Shown in pieces: positions 12,901-21,592 of a stretch of 64,000 bases of DNA (position 1 is its first letter; the number at the start of each line of letters is the position of its first letter). The notes under the pieces were generated by a model. The model did no database searches and was not told the DNA's origin. It saw only the letters and a list, made by a program, of their open reading frames with translations. Source of the stretch: Paraphaeosphaeria minitans (lineage: Eukaryota; Ascomycota; Dothideomycetes; Pleosporales; Didymosphaeriaceae); the NCBI GenBank assembly GCA_015832175.1, contig WJXW01000006.1, forward strand, positions 248,001 through 312,000, written 5' to 3'. A program made the translations under genes and the position numbers.

Positions 12901-12942
12901 TTCCCTGGGCAGGAGTGGGTGCCTACGTGGACGGAAGACTGA
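6970..12942 (+). CDS. Very large proline/glutamine-rich disordered protein, function unknown
   Basis: A single 5973-bp exon encodes 1990 residues with no recognisable enzyme domain. The first 60 residues contain a basic stretch (KHRRRFSSPFRRSARSRSR). The rest is mostly Ser/Pro/Gln/His-rich and predicted disordered. Short ordered islands stand out: RPMSFIWGPRDANGRP (around residue 785), KEDKFSIPKFSSVFKGLGK (around 1012), KKKRFSSLGNIFNRS (around 1180), and RPWNLDLPHGATEQEIVRAR (around 1590). A highly charged Arg/Glu/Ala coiled coil lies about residues 1875-1925, and the protein ends in an acidic tail with SFPGQEWVPTW. Many PxxP motifs suggest SH3-type partners, which is inference. The 3' quarter is richer in GC than the rest. 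The start is the first ATG of the frame; an extra 5' exon cannot be excluded. Confidence 0.85.
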   Translation: MGSTTSDFATLAHLSLDTTDSTKEEKKHRRRFSSPFRRSARSRSRPGSIVLPSIESTPRSTPGHSRPQSYHPPETWGTGSRGLSTTPEREASGQLGVLPSPAKSVFSFFPHDGVDDDVPPVPPIPESMDHVLSDHVTHRLLQSVIRNSTTPAVETQMLVGRPGFAELPASRRDRLGSEAGSGGQSGLLDDGSGMLEEGGVVENVEAVVSVAPAVEGRRDENSRDPFPPQLHHDDVEHTGTGHQQVPRDDDWVQVEVVSRSDSESEDGMSPQPHQEPISRPDAWLHKLQKDQRSDGDLTATDSDLEDRPGQLPRHRSVSPEDASVRLDAHSVEGVDQPIHDESDDDLPPQLHHDPIPAKGPQVVFVSERAADAVAGAPFVDLEMSHTLSPVKPHRLSSHREDGRQPHLQQPSHAHPQRPALDVSPMLQPTRLVSDISDSSDDDEQATLLASAMNANGESRFSYETEVIGGDLSPLSSHASSDEERTRTEPNTHSSHTGDTTATPVIVTVVDTAQSPHGKAASGENALKTAPRPQPQHQLSAYRVVHAVEYLHSQSSFESWEHESTVALSQSDESPRLDEHDGAELPPVPLGSDPSLDDVKAEEAEKASIDKQPTLMSGRDSPKPVVPIKFDTPQEDPQQSLQFGRAGAHKRSESLISKISSMVSADDAPLSPVSSYGPRSRPPSKAAGRQRQIPSAKASPIPVQIEEEPTAPDHAVNSTIENNDFDLYADHNGVVKDEEGRPLLVTTDQPPKPVVSARPPTSAVPKPTPLSVSMDEAPARISDERPMSFIWGPRDANGRPQDEINRPGGGNQDQSSPRLPNTRVQRSSQLRLAPVMRLKPQSTVTQSNGRLLEQPSQGDLGSENVSPLSSYRESSKSLPHDNVPISPPPVAVARASPPLGSPPSTISERPHLESPTTSNGQPLPSKSPDLRLIQDPRVMMEAQMQRRGWTPGQPISQDSRLRLSDPAQVHMHGLPQSPPIAPRNQYEYQHMMARQTMQAPELKLSTPPGIHPSKKEDKFSIPKFSSVFKGLGKSSSNLPQASQPPPPLQQPVQPLSQHIQQLQSKTHPHPNALADNARRSASLQSGVSDVTPPQMAPMKERKTSTFGFNRPVSFGQESHNSQDSTRAQVTGSRLDLRHPASPPPSQDIPPQQPPQHVLQSVQNPPRPQNYQTSSSGVVETGGKKKRFSSLGNIFNRSATSGPSLPTKQKMSKEEKKAQKAQKNSSAMPHQSVPQGQPWPPQQPVDPRQYGTVQYGPPPIARPFPGVHGVSSQPMQMQVMQQHAVSSVSPQRMQLQSPMTPESMHPHGMPQSYTQVPQGFQHPVQVPSSQFASQIQRTPGVPEASAYMRTRQNAQMMQAQHMQEQSRPTTHHPPYTAHPNIPTAPSLPHPAPRPEESIPPAFNEYFKPDLKMIKPLPPIQPQPEQHLSYHRHPLQQPQPQSVAQQPPRNPRIVPAPTTVSSADQTSHVSQRQVSSPFHEPQYDTPQIPAAYTQVTGAFVSPRLEQGPSRAEESADARSYSRQYSDPLMQSISPQVSALATSPPNVRQNSSDSVVSPISDPSPGPMAGPSPPPNLRPQKQRMTSITEQVQSERPWNLDLPHGATEQEIVRARQRQYMEQQLAAQEQLHAERTGRSPSPRSGQSQQSASPAPPAPTQAQPPHRGGGGFRELFPRSSPQPYPVTDDPETRGWQPHEQQVPSPPIAPAPVHPAQFQSPSPVGYPLPMSPDPTNLRSPVNPAASMMPPPPLPAKTPHAPINAPFADAHTTRPISQGAASDRTQDSLYDPPPPPASYQHPAYRGQPDYDDLAPADEPPPYSGPGVPNEGMDKDAARPHPPDVVTDRGRLPEPRQRQASLGILQHPQPASMAASPQRSSADMGADILRRQLLHVEQRERADRMQQAEARRAETERERAERDRARARARELERSVSGGGRVGSLRSAHGSARNGASGFERGPGSGSGRAVYELPAEDDAEPVMRATSFPGQEWVPTWTED

Positions 12943-13975
12943 GTGCGGCACGTTGGGATGGGTTTGTGCTCTTCCGCATCGCATCGCATCCCACCGCACC
13001 GCACGATGGATTCTTCCCGGCGTTGATGGGACAGGGGTTCTCGCTTTGTACATTGTCCACTGTCTGGTTTACATGTAACATCATCTGGCTTTTCTTTTGG
13101 TCTGTTCTGGCAGCAGCAGCAGCAGCAGCAGCAGCTGGGCGTCCGTCCGTCCGTCCCGTCGGCCCTGCTATTCTGGTTCTTTCTTGGTTGGAGCTGAATA
13201 CCCCTATCTCGTTTCCATTCGATTCGATTCGCTTCGCTTTGTTTAATTCGTAATTCCGTCCGGCATTCCTACTTCACCGGATGTCAGTAGGGCGTTGGCG
13301 CATACATCATCGTCATCGTCGTACATATATATATCATCCATACATGAATCCTCCACGACACTGTTCGCATCTCATCTATCTCCCGAGCGTAGAATAAGCA
13401 GACGGTGTGTTTCCCGCGCGTGGAAGCGTTCGACGGGGTTTCCACCGCTGGCTTGGGGCAGGGAAGGCGACATCTATCCATCCATCCGTTTCTTCGCTCT
13501 CGAAGTGCTAGAGAATATATTCCATGCAGCCCTTAGACTTCCTCCTCTGCAGTCTACACAGACGGATTGCAGGGGACAAAAGGTCGGGGGTTGGTGCGTG
13601 TGGTACCTTCACCTTAGACCTTGCTGCGTTCGACGGCTTCTATTAGGTTTCGCAGACTTGCCGTTTCGGGAAGGTTGGACTTGCACTACGCTGCGGCTCT
13701 CCTCGAATCGTGGGGATGTTGACTGTGATGCACATCGTTTGAGAACACCGGATGATGATGAGGAGGTGGACATCTCATCCAAGCATTTTTATGTGATTTT
13801 GATTTTTGGATTTTGGTCTTCGTGTTGCATCGACGACGTGTAGAGAAAGAAAGGCAGGCAGTCCCAGCCGAGTCCCCCGCAACAACCACCAAAACACCAA
13901 CATCTCGCACCCCCACCAAATCACCCGCACACCCGCACACCCACATCCACATCCACATCCACACACAACGCGACC
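12943..13975. other. Intergenic region with CAG microsatellite and low complexity
   Basis: No gene is supported in this 1.03-kb stretch. It follows the stop of the 1990-residue protein and precedes the PDCD5 start. It contains a (CAG)8 tract, TC-rich stretches, a TATATATATCATCC stretch near 13,325 and a CACATC-repeat leader just before the PDCD5 ATG. Confidence 0.55.
13111..13134 (+). repeat. (CAG)8 trinucleotide microsatellite
   Basis: Eight perfect CAG units lie about 170 bp downstream of the stop codon of the large disordered protein, probably in its 3' untranslated region. Confidence 0.95.
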
Positions 13976-14525
13976 ATGGCCGACGACGACCTCGAACAGG
14001 TACCTTAACCCCCCTCCCCTCCCCTCCCCTCCCCTCCCTCCCCAAACTCAAACTCAAAACGCCCCACTAACCCCCCGCCAAAGATCCGCCGCGCCCGCCT
14101 CCAACAACTCCGCGAACAAGGCAGCGCCCCAGGCAACGAATCCTCAGAGCAAGACGCAAAACAGTACGTCGTCCCATCCCCGTCCCTACCACCCCCCCTA
14201 ACCCCACCCCAGACAACGCGCCAACGACCAACGCGCCTCCCTCCTCACCCAAATCCTCACCCCCGACGCCGCCGACCGCCTGGGCCGCATCCGCCTCGTC
14301 AAAGCCTCGCGCGCGACCGACGTGGAAAACCGCCTCCTGCAGCTCGCGCAGACGGGCCAGCTGCGCGCCAAAGTGACCGAAGCGCAGCTGAAGGAGCTGC
14401 TGGGCGCCGTGGCGGAGCAGCAGGACAGGGAGGAGCCTAGGATCGTGGTGGAAAGGAGGGGGAGGGGGGGTGGCGGGGGGTGGGACGATGATGATGATTT
14501 GGATGATTTGTTGAAGGATGTGTAG
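13976..14525 (+). CDS. PDCD5/TFAR19-family double-stranded DNA-binding protein
   Basis: There are three exons: 13976-13999, 14084-14163 and 14213-14525. Introns of 84 and 49 bp give 138 residues. The first exon encodes only eight residues (MADDDLEQ). The protein matches the PDCD5 family along its whole length: IRRARLQQLREQG near the N-terminus, a helical core with LTQILTPDAADRLGRIRLVK, then RATDVENRLLQLAQTGQLRAK, and an acidic C-terminus (WDDDDDLDDLLKDV). In animals this protein is linked to apoptosis and in archaea to DNA binding; the fungal role is poorly defined. A glycine-rich insertion (about 118-126) precedes the acidic tail. The gene converges with the Arb2-domain gene. Confidence 0.92.
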
Positions 14526-14858
14526 GTGCGGGAGGGGGGTGGTGAGGAGTGGGTGGCGGGGAGAGAGGCATGGGTGGGTGGGTTGGCGTGCGTGCGTGCA
14601 TCGGCTGGCGTTTTCTGGCGTATATCCCCCTTTGTGCATTTCAAGCGTGGGCAATGAGTTGGGTGTGCTGATGATGCTCGACCGAGGGGATAGGCAGGTG
14701 CAAAAGCAATCTTATTCGGAAGCTACGTGGTGAGCTCGCTGGTGCCATTGTCCAGTGGACGTGGGACCCAGGTCGCCAGCAAGTGGATGTGTCTTGCGAA
14801 CGGTGACCAAAAAGAGACGCCACCCGGATTGACCTCGCACTGACTTGAGCAACGCCCT
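14526..14858. other. Convergent 3' intergenic spacer
   Basis: This 333-bp gap separates two convergent stop codons (PDCD5 on plus, Arb2-domain gene on minus). It should hold both 3' ends. G-rich sequence dominates the left half. No gene is seen. Confidence 0.6.
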
Positions 14859-16966
14859 TCACGCCTCCTCCTCCTCCTCCTCCTCCCCGTCCTCCTCCAG
14901 CTCCAACCTGGCAAGTTCCTCCTCCACCGTGCCCAAGCACCCCGCGCTCGCAACCATGTTGCTATCGGCCTGCACTCCGGCAAACGGTATCGGAGCCCCG
15001 CGCTTCATCTCCTTCCACTCCACCCCGTCCCTCGACACGCTCCACTTGTCCCGCACGTCCTGCGCATCCCCGAGACCCAGTGCCCCCGCCGCAAGCGCCC
15101 TCTCCTCCAACTCCCTAAGCGCACTCTGCTTCGTGGCGATGCGCCTGTGGAGACGTTCAAGCCCCGGTCCAAGATCAGAATTGCCCTCCGGAACGGCATT
15201 GAAAGCCGCCTCAAGCCGACGCAGCTCCTCTTGAGCGGCTAGCAACTCTTGCTTCTCGGGATTGAGCATCTCGTCGGGAAGCGGATCGAAGCGTGAGTCC
15301 GCGTGGCTGGGCCGAGGATCGAGGTTGAAGTCGGGGTTGCAGTAACCCTTGGGATCTGGACGTGGTGAGTATGCTCCGTGTGTAACGTGATAGAGTCTCG
15401 TGCTTGATCGTTGTGGACTCACCTTGTGCGACGTCTTCGAAGAAGCGCAGGACGGCTTCCTGCACAGTGGACTGCGTGAAGACGCATTCGCCGACCCAGG
15501 TGTTTCCGCCACCGAAAGACGGACAGAGCGGGGTTGCATCGACAAAGCCGTCATCTGATGCTGGCTCTTCCGTGGCTGCTATCGTCACCTTGGCTTCTCG
15601 GATACCGGTAGTGGCGAACGGGGTATCGGCGCGATGTCCGGCTCCTCCCCCCACAGTCTCCAGCCAGTCGATGGGCTCTTTGGAGGTCGGATTGTCGGAA
15701 ACAGCCTTGGAGATGTAATTCGAAGGCGATGCCTTGCACTGGGTCGGATCGGCACTCGTATGTTGCGAGGTCTCCCAATGCCTGGCACGTGTAAAGAGGA
15801 AAGTCTTCACATCTGGGTTGTGGATCTGATGGCCGCCGACTGGTGACTGCACGGCAGCCAAAGCTGTAATGCGATCGGCGGAGCCAGAGACTGCCATGTG
15901 TTAACACAGCCTACTGTCAGGGAGTATCGTACTTACAGTCCTTGTTCAGAACTTCCAAGAGGCTCTCCACACCATTCTCAATGGCGATCACGTAGACCTC
16001 TGCCTCGGGGTGGACGAAGTTCGGGTTCTTGATTACCGTATCGAAGACAGTCTTGATGTGCTCAGCCGCAGTCCTGTGGCCCTCGACCCGGTTCTCGACT
16101 TCGTGAATCTGCACGGGGTCGTGGGTGATGGACTTTCGTGTCAGGGCGGTCCAGCTGCGATTCGAGAGCGCCTTGTTGAGCTTGTGCGAATAGAGAAGTT
16201 GACCAGCATTGAGGACAATCAATCCAGGGATGTGCTCATCCTTTTCAATCCGCGCACCATCTTTGGCCAGCTTTTCTCCGAGCGATATATCCGTGTTCGC
16301 CTGCGCGCGGTTGACGAGCCCTACGAATGAGAACGAGTTAAGACCGGATGCTGCAATAGACCCGATCCACTTGTGCCTGGTGGCTTGCTTACCTTTGGCA
16401 AAGTTGATCACCGAACCGGTGTTCACACCGCCCTCGCGCTGTAGCTCACGATACGCTAGGATCCCAAGGTCCTGGTATGTATCATCGTTGATGATGACGT
16501 TGATGCGCTTCCGCGTCTTCAACACTGAGGCAACGGGTGCAAGAATGGGAACGTGCGGTCCTTTGGGCTTGTTGCTGGTCAATGTAGGCAGATATAACTG
16601 CTTGAGACCCAGGGCAGACAGGCGGCTCATGACCTCTCGGCGTTGACAGACTGCACGGGATCAATGTACGTTGGTACACGTCGGGGAAATGTACGCTCGC
16701 ACACAGCTCGGAAATGTACTCACCGCGCATCGCCTCACCGCGAACCTCGTTGTGGCGGTCGTTGTTGGTGTAGTAGAAGTCGAAGAAAAGCTCGGGAGCG
16801 TCGATTCTCCGAAAGCAGCCATTCTTGTCAACAAAGTATCCCAGCTTCTCGAGGTCGGCCTGGTGGTTGGTACGTAGTCAGTCCATCTGGAGCACATGGC
16901 AGGGTTGGGGCAACTCACGGGATACTTTGCATCGGGGTCCAGGGTACTCTCCTGTCGACGGAACAT
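14859..16966 (-). CDS. Arb2-domain protein (fungal Arb2/FAM172-like family)
   Basis: Six exons read on the minus strand: 16919-16966, 16724-16859, 16393-16650, 15937-16320, 15423-15890 and 14859-15355. Introns of 59, 73, 72, 46 and 67 bp all have GT..AG ends, and phases close to 596 residues. The N-terminus MFRRQESTLDPDAKYP plus ADLEKLGYFV is the typical fungal Arb2-domain start. The core contains GLKQLYLPT, INVIINDDTYQDLGILAYR, GLIVLNAGQLLYSHKLNKAL and VENRVEGHRTAAEH. The C-terminal part carries a long Glu/Leu-rich helix and a poly-Glu tail. Fission yeast Arb2 belongs to the argonaute siRNA chaperone complex, and the same fold ends Hda1-type deacetylases; an RNA-silencing or chromatin role here is inferred from the family. 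Read without the introns the locus looks like three separate genes. Confidence 0.88.
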
Positions 16967-17360
16967 ATTGGCGGCGGGGGCTTCTTCGTCGATGTCAACA
17001 AGGTCTTGTAGACTGACGTGGGAGCAAAAGAGAAAATGGGTGAAGAAGAGCAAGTACCGCTCAGGTCGTAGGGTTATAGGCAATGATGGGCGTTTGCTCC
17101 ATCACGTTTGTTTGCAAGCGCATGGAAATGAGTGAGACGGCTTGGAGTGCGGTTAGGGTGAGCGCAGGTGAGAGTCGACAGAGAGCAGGAGCGTTTGCGG
17201 GACAGGCGCGGTATCCCATGATGGCGCTTCGCGGGCGACCGATATTGGTACAATGTTGTATTTACATGCTTGGAACGCCATCCAATGCCCGCAGATGCTG
17301 CTACTATACACATATCCCAACAAAGCCTGTCCGGTAGCTCCGAGCGTGCCTCTCGCTCCT
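16967..17360. promoter_or_regulatory. Spacer upstream of the Arb2-domain gene
   Basis: This 394-bp gap lies between the stop of the mitochondrial uS14m gene and the start of the Arb2-domain gene, both on the minus strand. It should contain the 3' end of the first and the promoter of the second. No gene is recognised. Confidence 0.5.
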
Positions 17361-17810
17361 TTACCAGCTCGCTTTCCTCACACCGGGTATGTTTCCAGCC
17401 AGCGCGTTGATTCGGAATTGGTACTGCTACTTGTCAGCGCATTTGTTTTGCGTCGCATTGGAATGCACACGTACTCGACCCATCCGGAAGTCGCTGAAGA
17501 CACCTCTGCCCTTGCCTCCCATTATACACCTGTTCTTGATCTGCGTGAAGCGCGTGTAGCAGTGCATCTGCGAGAGCTGGAGCTGGGCCTGGGCACGCAC
17601 GCGCTGCGGGAGCGTCGTGTTTCTTATTATGTACCGGAGCGCTTGTCTGGAGAATAGAGGTCAGCTGCGACCGCTTTGCGCAATGGCAACCAGGGAGGCG
17701 TACCGTTCGGGCTCGTTGGCTTCAAAAACCTTCCGCTTCGTGTGGTCGCGAATGTTGCGGATCTTGGAGAAGCAGCCGATGTCGAGCGTCTTCGCGCGGA
17801 ACTGGGACAT
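17361..17810 (-). CDS. MRP2: Mitochondrial small-subunit ribosomal protein uS14m (Mrp2)
   Basis: Three exons read on the minus strand: 17704-17810, 17475-17646 and 17361-17423. Introns of 57 and 51 bp give 113 residues, the normal size for fungal Mrp2. The sequence is diagnostic: FRAKTLDIGCFSKIRNIRDH then TKRKVFEANEPER in exon 1, IIRNTTLPQRVRAQAQLQLS and GGKGRGVFSDFRMGR in exon 2, and YQFRINALAGNIPGVRKASW ending exon 3. The protein is a component of the mitochondrial 37S ribosomal subunit. It is divergently transcribed from the UFL1-like gene with a 337-bp shared promoter region. Confidence 0.96.
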
Positions 17811-18147
17811 GATGGCGGTGGCGGGCGGCGTCAATTGCCTGAGATGGCTGTCGTGCAGAAGTTGAGACGCGGATGCGAAGCCAGCCTGCTCCCAATCCTC
17901 TGCCCTTAGGCTGCTTGTTGCTTCTCGCTTACACTTGCCTGCTCTGCGCCCAAAGCAGCAGACATCGCATTGTCGGGCTTGACCGAGCACAATTATAAAA
18001 AGATCACCGCGACATCCTTGCGATGCTCTTGTGACAAACTGCCGTGGTTAAACGACTGCCATAGTCTTTGCGTATCACATTGCGCCGGCGCGACTTTTGC
18101 TTCCAACGCACAGCTGACCTTTCCATCTCTTCTATCCGAGCGCCAAC
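17811..18147. promoter_or_regulatory. Shared divergent promoter region
   Basis: This 337-bp stretch lies between the start codons of MRP2 (minus) and the UFL1-like gene (plus), so it must carry both promoters. No specific element was identified. Confidence 0.6.
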
Positions 18148-20242
18148 ATGTTTTCTCAGGACGATATTCTGGACATCTACGACTCATTGCCCCCGGAAAA
18201 GATATCTCAGTCAGAAAAGAGCGAACTCCTTCCCCTGCTCGTCAGGACTATCAGCGGGCACAGTTTCATCACGGCACATGGTTTGCGCCAAGACTTCGAA
18301 CGAATTGTGACTACAGGAGCTACACGGACTCCCGTAGAATCTGCGAGCAGCGAACTCGATGTCGAACTCGATGTCGTATTACAGCTTATCCGGGGGAATC
18401 CTGCCCTGGCTCTGTTGAGCCAAGACGGCAGTACCATCATTCCAAGAGCAGAGCGAGATGCAATAAAGAAAGATTTGGAGGACATGCTTTGCAAAAAGCT
18501 GGTCTTCAAGGCTGACTTTATCCGATCGCGCGATATCCATCAGGAGTGTCTCGCTAGCTTTCTCCGGATCCCGAGTATCAAAGAGAATCTTGCAGATGAT
18601 ACGGAAGAGCACCTTTTGGGTAAAGTATACTCAAGGGTATTATCGGAGGAGATGAGCAGGAAGCTCGTACGGGCACTCGACAGGAATGAGTATGCGTCGG
18701 ATCCGTTTCAAAGATGAAGGCTAACTTCTTCAGAACAGTTGTGTTCAACTCACAGTCACTTCCTGGGACGCCTCCAATGTGGCTCGTGCAGCAACACCTG
18801 GGGCAACTTCCAAGCGACACGGTGAAGGGGAATGCGCTTTCCCCACAGTTTCAAATCAAACAGGAGGTCGACTTAGTCCGGTGCACGCCAACACAATCGC
18901 TTCGGAGCCAACGAGATGAACTCGTTGCTAAGCTACGGTCAGGAGATATATTTGCTGTTGACCTCGGTCACTTTGGTCAAACTTTCAGAGACCTTTATGC
19001 ATCTCCCGAAGCCCTACAACAACATCTCCATGAATCTCCATCCATCATCATCTTGAATGGCAGTCTAGGCACATTCGCAGTCTCTACGGAAAGGCTCTCC
19101 CAATTAGCCGATGATGCAGAACGTAAACTTGGACAGGATTACCTTGACTTGAACGTAAGCACATCAAACCAGTCTCTTTGCAATAAACTGTGATGTGGGC
19201 TGTGGAGCTATGCAAAGTTATACTTACTCTCGTGCAGACCATCATAACAACCGAGGTGCCTGACGATATCAAGGAATTGGTACTCGACAACATCGCCGAG
19301 GGGATCCTGACCACGGTGTCGAATGATGGTGAAGCCACGCTCCGCATTGATAACTACCTCATAAGGAGGAAAAGGTACAACCTTATGCAAGAAGTTTTGT
19401 CAGGTATCGCCGGATCTTGCGCTAGTATCCAGTGGAACAATCTCAAGGACACACCAGACAAGGACCCCAAATTCCAGATGGCGGATGTTTTGGCCGCCGC
19501 TGCACAGCAAAAGGACTTGAGCGAACACTTGCGGATGTTGCTTACCGTCGCTCAGCAGAAGGATTCCGAAGTCGCTGCTGCTGAAAATTTCTCAATCACT
19601 ATATCTGATCTGGAGTCCAACAACGAAAACGACTTCTCTACGTTCTGGGCCGACAAGGTTTCACAGCGTGTCCACAACTACTGTGACGGCCTGAAGCCCA
19701 TCGACGACGCGAAGCTGAACGAGCAGCTCACCGACCTCCTTGCCAGCCACTTACAAAAGGACCTGCTGCCGGACGCGGTCTCCAAAGCCCGCATCCAAGG
19801 ACTAGTGCGCAGCAGACGGACGCGAAAGAATGTGACCCGATTCGAAGCCAGCCTGAAAGCGAGCCAATCCAATCTCGCCAGCGCCCTCTCGACGCTCGAA
19901 AAGTTTAGCAAAAAGCAAGACCTTGGGGGGATTGATGCGGACGCCGCAGAAGCAGCGAAGAAGACATCGGTGCAGGATATGGTCCGGCGGATGCAGAAGC
20001 CCAGGACGGATGCACCGGCCATGTTCCTCAGCTTGGTGGTCATCCTCTTCGCAAAGCACCATCCAGGCGTGGTCTATGCTACTGGGAAATTCGCGCCCAA
20101 GCTACTGAGGCAGCTGAAGACGAAGCTCGATCGTGGGCCGTACGAGCAGGTGGAAAAATGGAAGGAGTTGGCGAAGGCTGGCGAGTTGGCATCGGAGGAC
20201 AGGGCATGCATGGTGCAAATGGCAGAGGGAGCAGCTTCGTGA
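18148..20242 (+). CDS. UFL1-like protein (E3 UFM1-protein ligase family)
   Basis: There are three exons: 18148-18689, 18734-19154 and 19238-20242. Introns of 44 bp (GTATGC donor, GCTAAC branch) and 83 bp close to 655 residues. By eye the N-terminal third follows human UFL1 in order: ISQSEKSELLPLL, then TISGHSFITAHGLRQDFERI (human: a TLDG..YITP..I..E segment), then ELDVELDVVLQLI, then ERDAIKKDLEDML and a short winged-helix-like segment. The C-terminus (FLSLVVILFAKHHPGVVYAT, then LLRQLKTKL) matches the helical UFL1 end. UFL1 attaches the ubiquitin-like UFM1 to ribosome uL24 at the ER. Most fungi are thought to lack this pathway, so the assignment needs a profile search. The protein is shorter than the roughly 790 residues of animal UFL1 and lacks its central Lys-rich insert. 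The last ten codons are duplicated downstream. Confidence 0.6.
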
Positions 20243-20460
20243 AGGTCGAGCGGAAGCGTCGGTGCGGAAGTCCCGGTGTGGACGCTTTGGTGGTTCATAA
20301 CGATTCTCTAGTTTAAGAGCGCATATAAAGTCGCATGGTGCAGATGGCAGAGGGAGCAGCTTCGTGAAGGTCGAGCGGAAGCGTCGGTGCGGAAGTCCCG
20401 GCGTGGATGCTCTGGTGGTTTATAACGATTCTCCGGTTCAAAAGAGCGCATGTGGAGTCG
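20209..20460 (+). repeat. Tandem duplication of about 125 bp overlapping the UFL1-like stop codon
   Basis: Copy 1 (20209-20333) and copy 2 (20334-20460) align almost end to end with about a dozen differences and a small indel. Copy 1 contains the last codons and stop of the UFL1-like gene (MVQMAEGAAS); copy 2 repeats that coding end in the 3' flank. Differences are mostly transitions. Confidence 0.92.
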
Positions 20461-20874
20461 ATGCAATCGCAGTTTGTGTATGGCCATATAGTCTCTACGC
20501 CAACATGGCGAATTGCCAACATTAAACGGTAGTGCTCGACGTTGATGCATGAGCATGCCACTCGTGCGAGGGAAGCTGGAGAAGCTATCCGGATAAGGCC
20601 TAGGGCTCGCTGACGTAACGAAGCACGCCTTCAACAAACAATGCATCCAGGAGCACGGCCCACGGCCCACGGCCACTATTGCACCACGGCCGGCCGGTAC
20701 ACGTCAACCCCCGACGACCCGAAGCCGTCTCCGACGAAGCCCCAACGGGGGTCTGAAAGAGCTGTCGCGTAGTCGAGGAACACGGTACAATGATCAATCC
20801 AGCGACGACGAGCCATCTCGGGCGGGCCGACACCCTGGCGCGCGTTCGGCGTCGGATCCATCACCACACCAGGG

Positions 20875-21137
20875 GCAGCGTCCATGTACCATCAGCGTAG
20901 GCGCGGGGGCCTTTACAACGCCACGGCAGCGTCCATGTACTATCAGCGTACGTGCGGGGGCCTTTACAACGCCACGGCAGCGTCCATGTACTATCAGCGT
21001 AGGTGCGGGGGCCTTTACAACGCCACGGCAGCGTCCATGTACTATCAGCGTACGTGCGGGGGCCTTTACAACGCCATGGCAGCGTCCATGTACTATCAGC
21101 GTACGTGCGGGGGCCTTTACAACACCATGGCAGCGTC
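20875..21137 (+). repeat. 51-bp minisatellite, five full units plus a partial
   Basis: Five units of exactly 51 bp occupy 20875-21129 and the first eight bases of a sixth follow. Each unit begins GCAGCGTCCATGTAC and contains CGGGGGCCTTTACAAC. Because 51 is a multiple of three, the array stays open in a plus frame (ATG at 20884, 151 codons to a stop at 21339, 17-residue repeats with MYYQR and GGLYN) and in a minus frame. No signal peptide, family or splice support is seen, so it is listed as a repeat and not as a gene. Confidence 0.93.
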
Positions 21138-21410
21138 TCGCGGGGGCCTGCCTCGATTTCCAGCCGGCCACATGTTTCTTCAGTCGCTCGCCGTGGACAA
21201 GTTGCTCGATGCCAGGCCCAGGTCTAGGCTGGACCCGGGCGTCCGTACGTGGGTGTCAACATGGAAGAGCAGGGACGCGTCTCGCGACGTTGAGAACAGG
21301 CCGCCTCAGAGCCATGTATTGCAGCTGCTCAGCTTGTAGACTAGAGCTTGTGGATTAGTCTAGGTACGTGGTTCAGCATGCTCGTCTGCGGACTTGTCGT
21401 TGCCCGGATC

Positions 21411-21592
21411 AGATCACCACGGCCTGTTGCCCAGATCACCACGATCACCACGGCCTGTTGCCCAGATCACCACGGATGGCAAAATCGCTACCCAAGGCTG
21501 CTTATTAGTAGGCATGACAAAACCACTACACACGGCTGCTTAGTAGGCATGGCCAAAATCGCTACCCAAGGCTGCTTAGGCATGACAAAGCC
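21411..21592 (+). repeat. Cluster of short direct repeats
   Basis: Two interleaved families are visible: ATCACCACGGCCTGTTGCCC twice near 21,413-21,465, and AATCGCTACCCAAGGCTGCT twice (from about 21,482 and 21,557) with a decayed third copy between. The pattern suggests stepwise local duplication. Confidence 0.8.

Noticed and set aside
12283..13053. Long minus-strand frame antisense to the 1990-residue protein
   Set aside because: Caused by GC-rich codon use of the sense gene; the sequence is alanine/arginine/glycine-biased with no family.
16967..17083. N-terminal extension of the Arb2-domain protein
   Set aside because: The frame is open upstream, but its first codon there is not ATG; the first real ATG at 16966 gives the family-typical start.
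18714..18733. ATG at 18714 as the start of a separate gene
   Set aside because: It lies inside the 44-bp intron; splicing joins the two halves of the UFL1-like protein in frame.
20794..21171. Minus-strand frame through the minisatellite
   Set aside because: It stays open only because the repeat unit is 51 bp; it has no recognisable start context or family.
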